NCBI RefSeq assembly: GCF_004379255.2
Contig: NW_024599277.1
Coordinates: 1 to 64,000, forward strand
DNA: 64,000 bases
Source: Salvia splendens
Lineage: Eukaryota; Streptophyta; Magnoliopsida; Lamiales; Lamiaceae
Direction of reading: 5' to 3'
Shown here in pieces: positions 47,537-59,556 of the stretch (positions within the stretch are counted from its first letter, which is position 1; the number at the start of each line of letters is the position of its first letter). The notes under the pieces were generated by a model. It was not told where the DNA came from and searched no databases. It saw only the letters and a program-made list of their open reading frames with translations. The translations under genes and the position numbers were made by a program.

Positions 47537-48123
47537 GACCATTAGTAGTGGGGCGCCCTAAGGCGCGCCACATCATCAGTTTTATCCTCATACCCCCCAC
47601 CTGCAGTGGGGCGCCCTAAAGCGCGCCCAATGGCGTGCCCTATGCATTTTCTTTTATTTAAATAACTACAAAAATTGGAAAAAAACTCCATTTCATTTAT
47701 AAAATTAATACAATTATAAAAATTAATGTTCATACATTTATAAAAATTAATGTTCATATGCTATTAGTTAGTCAAGAGTAGAGTCACATTATTAGTAATG
47801 TAATTGGATTTAAAATTAGAAAAATTCATGTTATAAAAATTACATAAATTTTATAAAAATTAATACATTTTATAAAAATTAATTTTTATCACATTTTCAT
47901 CTTAATAAATGTATAAAACAATTTAGTTTTCAAGATATCTCAACTAGTGTGTAGCCCAATGGTTAGGATTATTGCCTTCCAAGCAATAAACCCGAGTTCA
48001 AACCTTGACAAATGCATTTTTTTAAGTAAAATGCGTGCCATCGTCCGCAGGCGTGGGCTTCGGGCGCGCCCGAGAACGATGGACGCCATCGGGCGTGCCA
48101 TCGGCTCCCCATTGTGGGTGCTC
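47537..48123. mobile_element. PIF/Harbinger MITE (element 6)
   Basis: TTA target duplications lie at 47534-47536 and 48124-48126. The left end is GACCATTAGTAGTGGGGCG and the right end, read inward, GAGCACCCACAATGGGGAG. The subterminal GTGGGGCGCCCTAA repeats match element 5. It has no transposon gene but carries a tRNA-like sequence. Confidence 0.85.
47950..48010 (+). tRNA. tRNA-Gly(TCC)-like sequence, probably a pseudogene
   Basis: A box A-like TAGCCCAATGG (47952-47962) is present. A 5-bp anticodon stem ATTGC/GCAAT surrounds the loop CTTCCAA (anticodon TCC, glycine). A box B-like GAGTTCAAACC (47994-48004) follows. The two ends do not form an acceptor stem that I can see, so it is unlikely to make a working tRNA. 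It lies wholly inside the Harbinger MITE. A tRNA-derived SINE head is an alternative reading. Confidence 0.6.
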
Positions 48124-48479
48124 TTAGTAATACTGTAATAGTAAATAAATAAGAAAAATAAAGAAAAAATATGAATAAAGTAAAGAGAAGAGTAAAAAAT
48201 AAATTTTAGTAAACCATGAACAACTTTTTATTTTTAATATTAGTATGAAACTAATTTTAATATAACGGATAAAAATAAAAAAATAATAAATAAATGATAT
48301 TTTCATAATAAGAATTTAGGAAAAGAAAAATAAACTGCGGACCCACCACATGTTGTGAACTTCAAAATTCAGGAGATATATACAGTCACTCCGCCAAGAT
48401 TTTTCGTAGCGTGTTTTTAATGTTTGTTTTTGTATTTTCCTTCTTATTTTCTCATGGTATTTAAAGGCCTTTACTCCTT

Positions 48480-48917
48480 TTCTCTTCGTTCTTGACAAGC
48501 AAAGCCGCGGTGGTGGCGCCGACGGAGTGCTATTTTCCGGTGATTTTTTCTTCCTCCTCGTTTTACTGTTGGACTAAATCTTACGAAATTGGTTTGCGCG
48601 CCTGTCTAGATTCATCTCGGCATGTATAGCCTTGATCCGTTTTTGGCGGCTGTGTCTGTGAATTGATTGAAAGACTTGAGAGTTTGCTTTCCATTATTGT
48701 GTATCTTAATTAATTGTGTATTAGCACGTGCTTTAACTTCAATTTGATTTTTCATTCCTTTCCGTTTCGCAGGGTTTTGTGTTTTGAGTTGAGCGCAAGT
48801 AAAATTTGGGGATTGGTCCCTTTTCCCTGCGGAAAAGGTGTTTTTATCTTTTAATAGAAAAGTGAGGATTGATTCCTCCCTTTCCCTCTCGATTCTGTGT
48901 TTGATTTCGATTGAATT
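48480..48917 (+). promoter_or_regulatory. 5' leader of the TPR gene with likely intron
   Basis: A candidate leader intron runs from a GTGATTTTT donor near 48540 to the acceptor TTTCGCAG at 48771. The leader then runs to the ATG at 48918. The promoter would be upstream of about 48480. I see no sure TATA box. Confidence 0.5.
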
Positions 48918-51459
48918 ATGGTATTGAAAGTAGCTCCAGCTTCACTGCACTGGTCTCAGCCGTCAGTACCCCAATCGCCGCCTTCTTCCTCCCAGACATT
49001 GGCCTCCGCCATCTCCTCCCCGTCTTCGCGGCGGCGGAGCTTCGCTAGCGGCGATGGATCCCTCTTCTGCCGCTTCGTGGAGAAATCCGGCGTATTCCTC
49101 GGCGCAAATCCGCCGCTCAATCTCCACCGCTCGCGATCATGCGGCAGCAATAAGAGATCCCGCGCTCGGACAATCCGAAAAGCCCTAACCGCCAGCTTGG
49201 GTTCATTCTCCGACGAAGAATTCTCGAAGCAAATTAAGGAATTGGCTCTCAGATTCCAGCTGAGCGAGGACGATGATGTCAACGCCAATTCACAATTGGA
49301 TGAATTCGAGACTAGATTCGATAATGCCGGTGCAGGTGAGTCGAAGTTCTCGGAGGGTTTGAAGCCATTTGATGCCTTGGTGGCGCCCTATTTCCCCGAT
49401 AGGGATGAGATAATTCCAGCTAATATTGAGAGGATAGCGAATAGTGGTGAAATCCCATTGTCGCTTAGGATGATCAAGAGAAAGAAGGAGCAGTGGCAGG
49501 GAGGGCTTGTAGGGGCCGGGGGTGCGGCTTATTGCTCGATGAAGAAGGCGTTTTCGTCTATGGTGTTTATAATCCGAGAGCTCCACAGCTATACATTGCA
49601 GATGAGGTCCTTTTTATACTACGAGGATATGGAGGGGATTGTAGCCAACGTGCAGAAAGAAATGCACGCCTCGTTTGTATGGTTGTTTCAGAAGGTTTTC
49701 TCAACAACCCCGACTTTGATGGTGCATGTGATGATACTCTTAGCAAACTATAGTGTCTTCTCAATGTCGAGTAATGCAGCCATAGCGGCTACATCACCAA
49801 TGTATGGTGCTGCAGCAGCGGCCACCACAGAGGAGGTGTCTGTGATCAATGAGCAGGGCTTGTCCCGGAAGAAGTTTGATGCATCGATTCTTAAGACACT
49901 GAAGCTCTCTTCCTCGACTGGGAAGGCAGCTTCGGTTGGAGGGAGCAACGGGAGTGGTGGCGGGAAGTTCCGGTCTGTTGCTAGTGGGACTGACGGAGAT
50001 GGGAGGTTTGATGAGTCGAGTTATTATAGTACCATAGCGCCTGATAGTGTGTCCTCGTTTGTGAACCCATCTAGGACTAGTCGGGAGGAGTCTGTCTCGA
50101 GGCAGGTTTCTGTGGAGGAGGAAGCCACGTTGTGGGATTCGATTGTGGATGAGGCTGCCAAGATGCAGGCTGCACTGAATGGCGAGGTTTTGGATCAAGA
50201 AATGAAGGAAGGATTCGTTTCTCCTGTTGATGCAAGGATTGAACAGGATGACAGTTCAGAATATTTTAGAATGGAGTTACTGTACCAAACAGAATTGGCT
50301 CAAGAACCCAACAATCCACTTTTGCTAGCAAATTATGCTCAGTTTCTCTACCTCGTGGTTAGGGATCTTGACAGGTATACAACTTTTAATCTCGTGTTTG
50401 GATTTTAGTTTCTTGTTTTGACTGTTTAGCATTGTTTGCAGCTGTGTGTTAATAATGTTTGATTATGTTTCGTTTTGGGGTATTATTGTTGGAGCCTTGC
50501 AATAATCTTGACATGTTCATGGCTGATTCAAAAGTTGTTGTGTGCAAGCTATGATTTTTGTGGGGAAGTTGTTGTCCATAACCGGGTTGAGATTCGTGGG
50601 GGATAGCAAAATGTGTGGTGTAGTTTGTGTGTTTCTTTTGAATGAAAAAGATGGTATAAGTGAATGAACACGAAACATCTCACCCTAGAGTTAGAGCCCA
50701 CCAAATGAAAATATCACCAAACCTTGGCAATTTATTTCAAGGCTGTACTTTGTTGTCTTTACTTATGAGTATGAAAAATCTAAGGGTGAGGCTATATAGT
50801 CTTGATCCCGACAACTATACACGCAGCCAAACGAGTGTGGTCACCGTTGGCCGGCCTTCTGATAGGAACCTTACATTCTGCCGTTGATTCTATGATAGTC
50901 CTAATCAATCATTGTGCAAATTATCAAGAATCTGGAATCGTATGTTAAAACCATGCCGTTGATTCATTCAATCATTGTGCAGCTGATAAAGTATCTTAAA
51001 ACCATGTCATACCATTGATTCTATAATAGCTCTTATTGATTCATCTTGCAAAACTACAAGAATCTTGAAAACATGTTGTGACCACGCATGTTTTTACGTT
51101 GTGCCATTGATTTCGTGATACTAAAGTTTCAAGAATCTGGAAACATGTTCTTACAATGAAAATGGCTGGAATTCATGTTTGATCTAACAGAGTCTGGTTG
51201 AAACAGGGCGGAGGACTACTTCAAGAGAGCCACGGAGGTGGAGCCAAAGGACGCGGAGGCACTGAATAAATATGCTACCTTCCTGTGGGCGGTGAGGAAC
51301 GATCTGTGGGCAGCCGAGGAGACCTACTTGGAAGCCATTGCTGCAGAGCCTAGCAACTCGTACTATGCGGCTAACTATGCCCATTTCCTATGGAACACGG
51401 GTGGAGAAGACACTTGCTTCCCTCTGAGCTCGCCCGATGCAGAATCAGATGGTCTGTAA
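48918..51459 (+). CDS. TPR-repeat protein, probably plastid-targeted
   Basis: Two exons, 48918-50374 and 51207-51459, join to 1710 nt (569 residues) without a lesion. The intron has GTATAC and AAACAG borders. The N-terminus is rich in Ser, Pro and Arg with few acids, consistent with a plastid transit peptide (inference). A hydrophobic stretch (TLMVHVMILLANYSVFSM, about residue 275) may be membrane-associated. Gly/Ser-rich low-complexity sequence follows. The C-terminal 110 residues are TPR-like helical pairs with the repeated pattern NPLLLANYAQFLY, DAEALNKYATFLW and NSYYAANYAHFLW. Such repeats bind partner proteins. I recognise the plant TPR-like family but not a specific function. Confidence 0.9.
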
Positions 51460-52944
51460 AACTCTTACATTGGTGTGATCAAGAACAGGAGGCTTCCCGC
51501 GAATGGTCTTTGTTGATGATCAAACTCTTTGGAGAAAGAAAAAAGAGAGAAGAAAGAAAATCAATTTGTTTTTTTCCCTTGTTTTGATTTTGGTGGGGTG
51601 CAAACAGAGATGCTCTTTGTTTTTATTTTGTACTCTACCTACTTATACACATGCGATTGCCATAATTGTAATTAAACTATCTTGTCAATAATTAAATGCC
51701 ATTTTATTCTCTTTGAAAGTTACATTTCCTTTCGTGTGTTTAGTTTTATTATTTAACGAATGAAAAACAGTAATATGATGCACCGTTAGATTTCTAATAT
51801 CAATGACAAATATTGTTAATAGAAAATGTCAAAGTATTGTTAACTAGGAAAGATGCAATATGCAGATGATTATCACTAACCTCTATGATTAAATTTTGCA
51901 TAAATTAAAATCATCTATATATCGATAATGAATAAATCATTATTACTATGACAATGACATAGTCCCAAATTATTCTTAATAATAAATTAAGTAAAGCTAT
52001 ATTGGAGCTGATTAAGATGAAATGCTGGTAAGACGCTTCCTACCCCTATCCATCTAATCGTTAAATAATTCTTGATGTTCTTTATAGAGAGAATAAAGTT
52101 ATTGATGGTATTTTTTTATAAGAGTGCTAATTACATGTCTATGATTAATAATAAAAATACTCCATTAGTTGGTAATTTTTTTTTCTATTTTGGTCTGAAA
52201 TTAGATTTTTCCATTTTTTAATATGACCAATTATTTTGTACCTCTCTTACTTTTTCTTTCTTAATGTTTGTTTACTTCTAATTAATAACTCTCTGATTAT
52301 TTTCCTCTTATATTTTACCAAAATTTCCATTTTTCGATATGATGTGTATATGCTAGATTCAAATTAGGCCTAACCATGTTCAATTTTGTTTATTAAGAAC
52401 GACTCACTTATCGTAGAACTGTAATGATGCAGTTGATAAGTTAGGTCTATTCTTAATCTAGAAAAACTAATAAGTAGTACTACTAAACACAATAATTGAT
52501 GTAGCTTAACTTTTAGGTAAGCCATTAATTAGCATTTGGATTTCATAGTTGTTCTTTTATAGGGACTTCTTATACTAGCTCTTAAATTCATTATTAATTT
52601 CTTTACTAAGAAATGGATATTCAAACACATTCGTTAAAACTTTAAACGCCTAACAAATTTAAAACTTGTAAATAAATACATGTTGAAAAGTATATGTTGT
52701 AAATGGATTCTATTTTGAATGGTCTATAAAGTAGTTTTTCTATCATTTTTTAAATAAAATTTATGGCTCTCATCGTTCTACTAATTAGATTACTTTATTA
52801 GAATCGTTAAAGTAGTTTGAACGGTAAAATTCGTGAAATTAGTTTCATATACAAAAACAAGTGAAAAGAATGAGACCGTTTATTCATTATTTTTGTAAAT
52901 AATACAAGTATGTATTTATCATCATGTGATGTTATTGTCTTATA
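51460..52944. other. 3' flank of the TPR gene and AT-rich intergenic DNA
   Basis: The first 200-250 bp are the likely 3' UTR. The rest is AT-rich with no feature that I can support. Confidence 0.5.
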
Positions 52945-52946
52945 TA

Positions 52947-53380
52947 CTCCCTCCGTCCCATAAAAATATGGGCGGATGAGATAAAAATATAATGTCCGCA
53001 GGGGCGTAGCGCAGTTGGCAACGGAGGGGCAGATCTTGCTGCAATGAGTCTGGGTTCGAATCTCACTGCTGTCGTGTAGTTGCTTTCATCTCTCAGACAC
53101 AAGTGTGAGGCCTTGGGAGATGGGCTTCTGGTAGCCAGTGGGTTAAGGCTGGGAGATGGGCTTCTGGTAGCCAGTGGGTTAAGGCCTCCTCCTTAACGGG
53201 CTACTGCGTATCCTGATTGAACCCCCTCACATGATGTCGGGCCGGAGTGTGGGGGCCGCCAAAGCGACGGAATTGCCTTACATTATTAAATTGATATTTA
53301 CTTTTCAAAAATGGAATGCATATATTTTTGTGGGATGAATGAAAATGGTAAGTGCACGTATTTTTATTAGACGGATGAAG
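52947..53380. mobile_element. Stowaway-like MITE hosting a SINE
   Basis: The left end is CTCCCTCCGTCCCATAAAAA and the right end TTTTTATTAGACGGATGAAG, both flanked by TA. The inner TCCCATAAAAATATG and CATATATTTTTGTGGGAT parts also pair. The two halves are separated by the SINE at 53001-53282. Confidence 0.8.
53001..53282 (+). mobile_element. tRNA-derived SINE
   Basis: It begins GGGGCGTAGCGCAGTTGGCA, an RNA polymerase III box A. Box B (GGGTTCGAATCTC) follows at about 53052-53064. The body is unrelated to tRNA and ends AATTGCCTTACA. A 36-bp unit (GGGAGATGGGCTTCTGGTAG...) is duplicated in tandem at 53115-53150 and 53151-53186. No target duplication was evident. It is nested in a Stowaway MITE. 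Confidence 0.82.
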
Positions 53381-53382
53381 TA

Positions 53383-54512
53383 GTAAATTTGAATCCTTTT
53401 CTAATAAAATCAGTCAGTCGTTAATAAATAACTCATCCAATTGACAAAAATATACCTCTTGGCACTAGTGAGTTATAGTATTTGTCAAAGAATTAAAAAT
53501 GATGACTATTTTGGGCCCACATATTGACATGGATGAACATTTACTGATTGCCCATCCAAGTCAAACTAAATGGCAAGTACTATGTATAGACATAGTAGTT
53601 AATGAAAAGTCGACAACACAACCCCAAATTTATTTATAGTAATAGTTCATATAGTTAAATATGATAAAAAAAAGTAAATATAAATTGTAATGATGAATAA
53701 ATTGAATAAAATAATACACATATAATTAAACGGATAGAGTATAAATTTAAAAAACGACGATTTTTTTCTATGATCGGGCAAATTTTCATGCATAATTGTG
53801 CTATATATAGCCTTGTTGATGAATGCACTTTTATGTAATAATATGCGAATTGCAAATGTTTATAAGATTATAATCTATAAATAACAATTACTTTCCAAAT
53901 ATGATCATATGTTCCAAAATTAGTGTTAGTGACTTATAAAATTTGTAATTACATTGACATGTTACGAGACTACTGACGATAAAAGTTTCCAATAATTATT
54001 AGGTGTGATCTAGCGAAATTCTCCCATGAAAAGAAAATCAGGTCATAAACCTACTAAATCAGTTTATAATCGTATTGAGATTCAAATTAAATAAGTACTT
54101 TCTCATTATATTTTATATTTTGATCTACTATTTTTTCAAACAAATTTCTCAAGATGGACTATATAGTAGTACTAATTAATCTAAATATTTCTCGTTAATC
54201 TCTAATTTATACTGCAAAAAGTATTAATAGATGGAGAAATTCTACTGTATAAAAAATATCCGACTTTTACTAATATTGGTATAGTTTGTAAATTCCGGTA
54301 TTGTAGAAGATCACGTACATTAAATTCCATAAATGTATGTTATTCCCATTGACAAAATAGTTACAAAGTTAGAAATTTGATATTTACTGTTCATATATAA
54401 GTTACATATCGCGAGTCTGCTTCTTTGTCAATCTAAATTCTAAACGAACTCATACAGTCTCTGAGAAGAGGCAAAAATCAATTTTACTATCACATTTTCG
54501 ACTGTTTTGCAA
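53383..54512. promoter_or_regulatory. Intergenic region and ASA promoter
   Basis: AT-rich DNA with no gene. The last few hundred bases before 54513 are the expected promoter and leader of the anthranilate synthase gene. I cannot assign a TATA box with confidence. Confidence 0.4.
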
Positions 54513-57500
54513 ATGGAAACCCTAGGTTTTCGTTGTACCAATCCGCTTCTAGCTCCTCGCCGCACCGCCGCCGGACCTTTAGCAGCCTCCTTCAGGACTA
54601 GTTTTGCCGTTAAATGCGGCATTTCACTACCATCGTTGGGTCAGTTCAGTCTCTCCTCAATCGATCTCACCTCTGCCACTTGAAATCATTTGTTTTACTC
54701 CTTATTCTGTATTGTTTATGTCGTGAGGGCTGGATTGCTGATTTCCAAATTAAACATAATGAATTTGAAATTGGAAGGAAAAACGATTGGATGATTTTGT
54801 ATTGAGCTTGTTCGCTGCAGTGTAGTTGCTATGTTTCTATTGAATTTAACATACTACTAGATTGGAAAGTGAAAGGAAAAACGATTGGATGATTTGTTAT
54901 TGTTTCTTCTATGTCATGATCGCAATGAGTTTGGTGGCTGCACTCTGCAGTGGACCACTCTGTTAAGTTCAAGGAAGCAGCAAAGGATGGGAATTTGATC
55001 CCTCTATACAGACCTATATTTTCTGATCACTTGACTCCAGTGCTTGCATATCGGTGCTTGGTGAAGGAGGATGAGAGAGATGCCCCCAGTTTTCTTTTTG
55101 AGTCCGTTGAGCCAGGTTTAAAAGCTTCTAGTGTTGTAAGTTATCTTTTTTCATCGTGTTTGCCGATTAGTTTTCAGTTGATGCTCATTTTTATTGATTA
55201 GAGAAAACAAAAATGGAGATGTTATCTTGAGTAAACCTCTCTCATTGTTGTAGTAGGTTTTCCTTATGCACATAAATGAATAATAGGTTCCTTATTTGCT
55301 CTAACTAATGCTGAATAAATTTTCTAGGGGCGCTATAGTGTTATTGGAGCTCAACCAACAATGGAAATTGTGGCGAAGGAGAACATGGTGACCATAGTCG
55401 ATCACTTTAAGGGAGAGAGGACAGAGAAGTTTTTGGAGGATCCCATGGTTGTTCCTCGCATGTATATGGAGAAGTGGATACCACAGCGAATCGATGAGCT
55501 CCCTGAAGCATTTTGCGGTAATTTTTGAAAAGTTGAGCACTGCAATTGTTAAGTAACTGCCATGGCCATGATATACCCCCATGGCCGCTATTTAACAATG
55601 TTGTTGGTAAAATTCATGATATTGGCTATAACTAACACAAGATTACGTCTAGCCTAAGGTTCAGGGAGAGCAGTTAGCTAGAATGTTAGATATTTAGTTA
55701 ATGATTTCTTGATAAGATTATTTTCCCTGCATGTCACTATTGAGTATATGTCAATGGTGTTCTGGATTACTGAGTGCAAGTAAAGATCTCTATGTTCTGT
55801 TCGGTGACTTCCGTCAGAAACTATAAGAAATCCATAACAATGTGTTTTTTCAAACAGGTGGTTGGGTTGGTTATTTTTCATACGACACGGTTCGTTATGT
55901 AGAAAAGAAAAAGCTTCCTTTCGCAAAAGCTCCTATGGATGACAGAAACCTTCCTGATGTTCACCTTGGCCTTTATGATGATGTAATTGTGTTTGATCAT
56001 GTGGAAAAGGTTCATTCTAGCTCCCTCAGAATGTTAACACACGTTCAATCAAGGAATTTCAAAATTTTAATTATTTTGAGTTTGTCTAGTCATATTATTG
56101 TACAGGCTGTGTCATGCTGGACCGGTCTGCTTTCTTGTTATTGTATGTGTTTGATAGACTCTCTTGTTCAAACTCTCTGGCTAGTGGCCAAAACACTAGC
56201 TCAGAGACAAACTTGTTTTTAGATATGGTTCTCTTTATGGTAAATCTTCCTTTTAGTTTCTCACATTTGTTTAGACAAATGATTATAATATACAAAGTAC
56301 AGACTATTTGCATTAATTTGTTTAAAAGTTTACTACTCCATTATACTATAACTATCCCTATTAAATTTAAAGTAACTCATTTCCCGCCCAGCTTTTATCG
56401 TTGCTTGAAGTTTATTATCCCATGTACTGGTACTTCTCTCCAGAAAGCATATGTGATACACTGGGTCAGGTTGGAACAGTATAAAAACGTTGAGGAGGCC
56501 TATCATGGTGGAATGAATAGATTAGAAGCTTTAGTTTCAAGAGTGCATGATATACAAACGTAAGCAATTCATTTTCCTATTTAAATTTCACAATTATATG
56601 AATGGTTTCAGTTGTTACAATTTATCTTGTTCTGTTTGTTACTTTCAGTCCTAGACTTGCTGCAGGTTCAATAAAATTACACACTAGCCTTTTTGGTCCC
56701 TCTTTGAGCAAGTCCACCATGACAAGTGAAGAATACCAAAATGCAGTAATAAAAGCTAAGGAGCATATCCTAGCAGGGGATATCTTCCAGATTGTCCTCA
56801 GCCAGCGATTTGAACGTCGAACTTTTGCAGATCCTTTTGAAGTGTATAGAGCATTAAGAATTGTCAATCCAAGTCCATACATGACATACTTACAAGTCTG
56901 CCTACTCTTCTCTAAAATTGTTCCTTTATGTTGATCTCATTTTTTTTTTGTATCTTACAATCTGTAACTATGTCATTGGTGATCAGGCAAGAGGCTGTAT
57001 CCTTGTTGCTTCAAGTCCTGAAATTCTTACTCGAGTTAAGAAGGCAAGTAATATCTGCTGTTCGAATGTGACAGCTTCATCTCCACTATCATGCTAAAAC
57101 TTGATCTTTCTAATATATTATCCTGAGATTCTAGTATTTTCTCCACAAGCCTGTTTTATGGCTTTCTAGTATTCTCTTACTTATTTTTACTGTTTTTTTA
57201 CACGAATCTGTTTCTTTACTGCTTAATATTCTCATAACAGGGTGTAGTTACTAACCGACCTCTAGCTGGAACTATACGGAGAGGTAAGACATTACAGGAA
57301 GATTATATGCTGCAAAATCAGCTTTTGCATGACGAAAAACAGTGTGCAGAACACATTATGCTTGTTGACTTGGGAAGGAATGATGTTGGAAAGGTTATTC
57401 TCATCTCTGTCTACTATTGTTTAATTTGTTACTTTATACATGGATTAGGTGTTGGGAAAACGTGCTATTTGAAACTCTGTAGTGTATATTGCTTGAAAGA

Positions 57501-58627
57501 TTGTTCTCATATGCGAGAGGTATATTTCTAGATCACATATCCTCTTGGTCCTGTTCTTGATTAACTCTGGCATTGTAGGTGTCAAAACCGGGCTCTGTCA
57601 AGGTTGAAAAACTGATGAACATTGAACGCTATTCCCATGTCATGCACATCAGTTCAACTGTATGTATTCTCAACTAGAGATTATCCTCTACATTTAATAG
57701 CTTCTTTTATTCTGAAAAGAAAAGGGAGAGTGCCACTGCCTTGCATATTCAGCTCTATGAAAACTAGAAGTTTTCGTTTATGCTAGGAAGGTAGAAATAA
57801 TATTTAAACAAATCAGTGAATGCTGATGAAGGTCTTGCATATTTTGCTCAGAGATTCAAAAAACATTTTGTTGCTTTATTTCTCAGTTATCAGAAAACCA
57901 AGCACTTTTCCTCTGAGAAATATTGCCACTGATTTTTACGTCTTTCCTTCTCTTGATTTTGAAGGTTACTGGTGAGCTTCTACCTAATTTGACCAGTTGG
58001 GATGCTCTCCGTGCAGCATTGCCTGTTGGAACTGTCAGTGGAGCTCCTAAGGTTGTGCATTTCAATTTTCTTCATCCGACAAACCTTCCTCTCTGTCTTT
58101 CTTGTGGCTGCTGGAAAATTTTCAACTCTTAATGTTTCTGTTTCTGTTTCAATTGGGACAAACTCAAATTATGTACTGCACATAGTTGATAACGATTGTG
58201 TGTCTTGAAGATTTTAATCGAATGGATGCACTTTCATTGTCATCCAATAAAAGGATCGCATCATTTTTCCTAATTGCACAGTTTGGTAACTTGTGATGTG
58301 CAGGTGAAAGCTATGGAATTGATTGACGAACTAGAGGTGACGAGACGGGGGCCTTACAGTGGTGGTATAGGTGGCATTTCGTTCTCCGGAGATATGGATA
58401 TTGCCTTAGCTTTGAGAACCATCGTGTTCCCAACCAACATGAGGTACGACACTATGTACTCGTACAAGGACAGCGAGAAGCGCCGCGATTGGGTCGCCCA
58501 TCTCCAAGCGGGGGCTGGTATCGTTGCCGACAGTGATCCTGCTGATGAGCAGAGGGAGTGCGAAAACAAGGCCGCTGCTCTTGTTCGTGCCATCGATCTT
58601 GCAGAGTCATCATTCATCGAAAAGTAA
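54513..58627 (+). CDS. ASA1: Anthranilate synthase alpha subunit, plastid
   Basis: It converts chorismate to anthranilate, using ammonia supplied by the beta subunit. This is the first and feedback-regulated step of tryptophan synthesis in plastids. Eleven exons join to 1719 nt (572 residues): 54513-54639, 54951-55135, 55328-55517, 55858-56009, 56444-56559, 56649-56895, 56987-57043, 57241-57393, 57579-57659, 57965-58051 and 58304-58627. Exon 1 encodes a transit-peptide-like start ([20 protein letters not shown]). The regulatory part contains FLFESVEP and [10 protein letters not shown]. Chorismate-binding signatures include [35 protein letters not shown] and [12 protein letters not shown]. No lesion is seen. 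Intron 7 appears to use a GC donor (AAG then GCAAGT at 57044). Whether it is the ASA1 or ASA2 paralogue cannot be told. Confidence 0.95.
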
Positions 58628-59079
58628 CCTCCTTCGGTTTCCATACTCCATCCCACAAATACCTCGGAAAATTTATATGACCTAGTAGTTGTAGAAAGAA
58701 ATCTTTCATTTCACTGTAGGAGTTGGGTTTCCTCTCTATCAAGTTGTAGATGGAAAAGATGGCTTAGGTTGGTTTCTTGCTCCAGTTTTGTTCGACATTT
58801 TGCAAATTATGTGATGCTCATGTTGTTGCTTGCAAATATTCTGTTTATTTATTACGAGAATTTGAAAATTCAATAATTACAGTGCATACACGTATCATTT
58901 CGCTCGAGTTGCATCTCACTCTATATTAATATATTATTAATCTTCAAATCTTCGTTGTTTTAATTTCCCCAAAGAAATTAATTTTACATGTGAAGTTTAT
59001 GTCATGTATATTTACACACGAGGGAAACATTATCTCAAACAACAAATTATCCACCCAACGAGACAATATAGGGACTCTT
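58628..59079. other. ASA 3' UTR and short intergenic DNA
   Basis: It likely includes the 3' UTR of the anthranilate synthase gene. The remainder is AT-rich, up to the LTR of copia B. Confidence 0.5.
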
Positions 59080-59455
59080 TATAGATTGATCAAGTCATGG
59101 TGAACAGCGGCTTGATCAAGTCACTCAAACAGCAACTTGATCAAGTCAACCCAAGCAAAACTGATCAAGTCACTCCCGCAGCTTGATCAAGTCATTCCAT
59201 GCAGATTCCGCACTGGAAGAAAATTGTTATGAAGAAGAAGATTTAACGGCTAGTTAAATCTGGGCCGTTGTTTTGTAGTTCGTAGATTAGGTTGAATGTA
59301 AGCCGTTAGATCAAAGTAAGTTGATCAAGTTAGTTGGGCAGTTTTTGTCTTCTTCGTTCTTTTAAATAGTGGTAGTCAAGTAGCTGTTTGTAATTCAATT
59401 CCATTCAGCTCAATTCATGATTTCTTTCTCTCAAAACTCATCTTCAAGTTTCAAC
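59080..59455 (+). repeat. Left LTR of copia B with TTGATCAAGTCA repeats
   Basis: Five copies of the motif TTGATCAAGTCA (one starting CTGATC) lie at 59086, 59112, 59137, 59161 and 59183. The LTR continues through TTCTTTTAAATAGTGG, a possible TATA region, and ends TTTCAACA. Confidence 0.88.
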
Positions 59456-59556
59456 ATTTGAATTCCAAAGAAGGTAACAATTGGTGCCGTCTGTGGGAAG
59501 CGCAAGCAATCGGATCAAATTGCGGCTTGATCTTTGGAATCGAATCCGCGGTAAAG

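Noticed and set aside
47534..48126. Functional tRNA-Gly gene
   Set aside because: The acceptor stem does not pair and the sequence sits in a MITE, so I list it as tRNA-like only.
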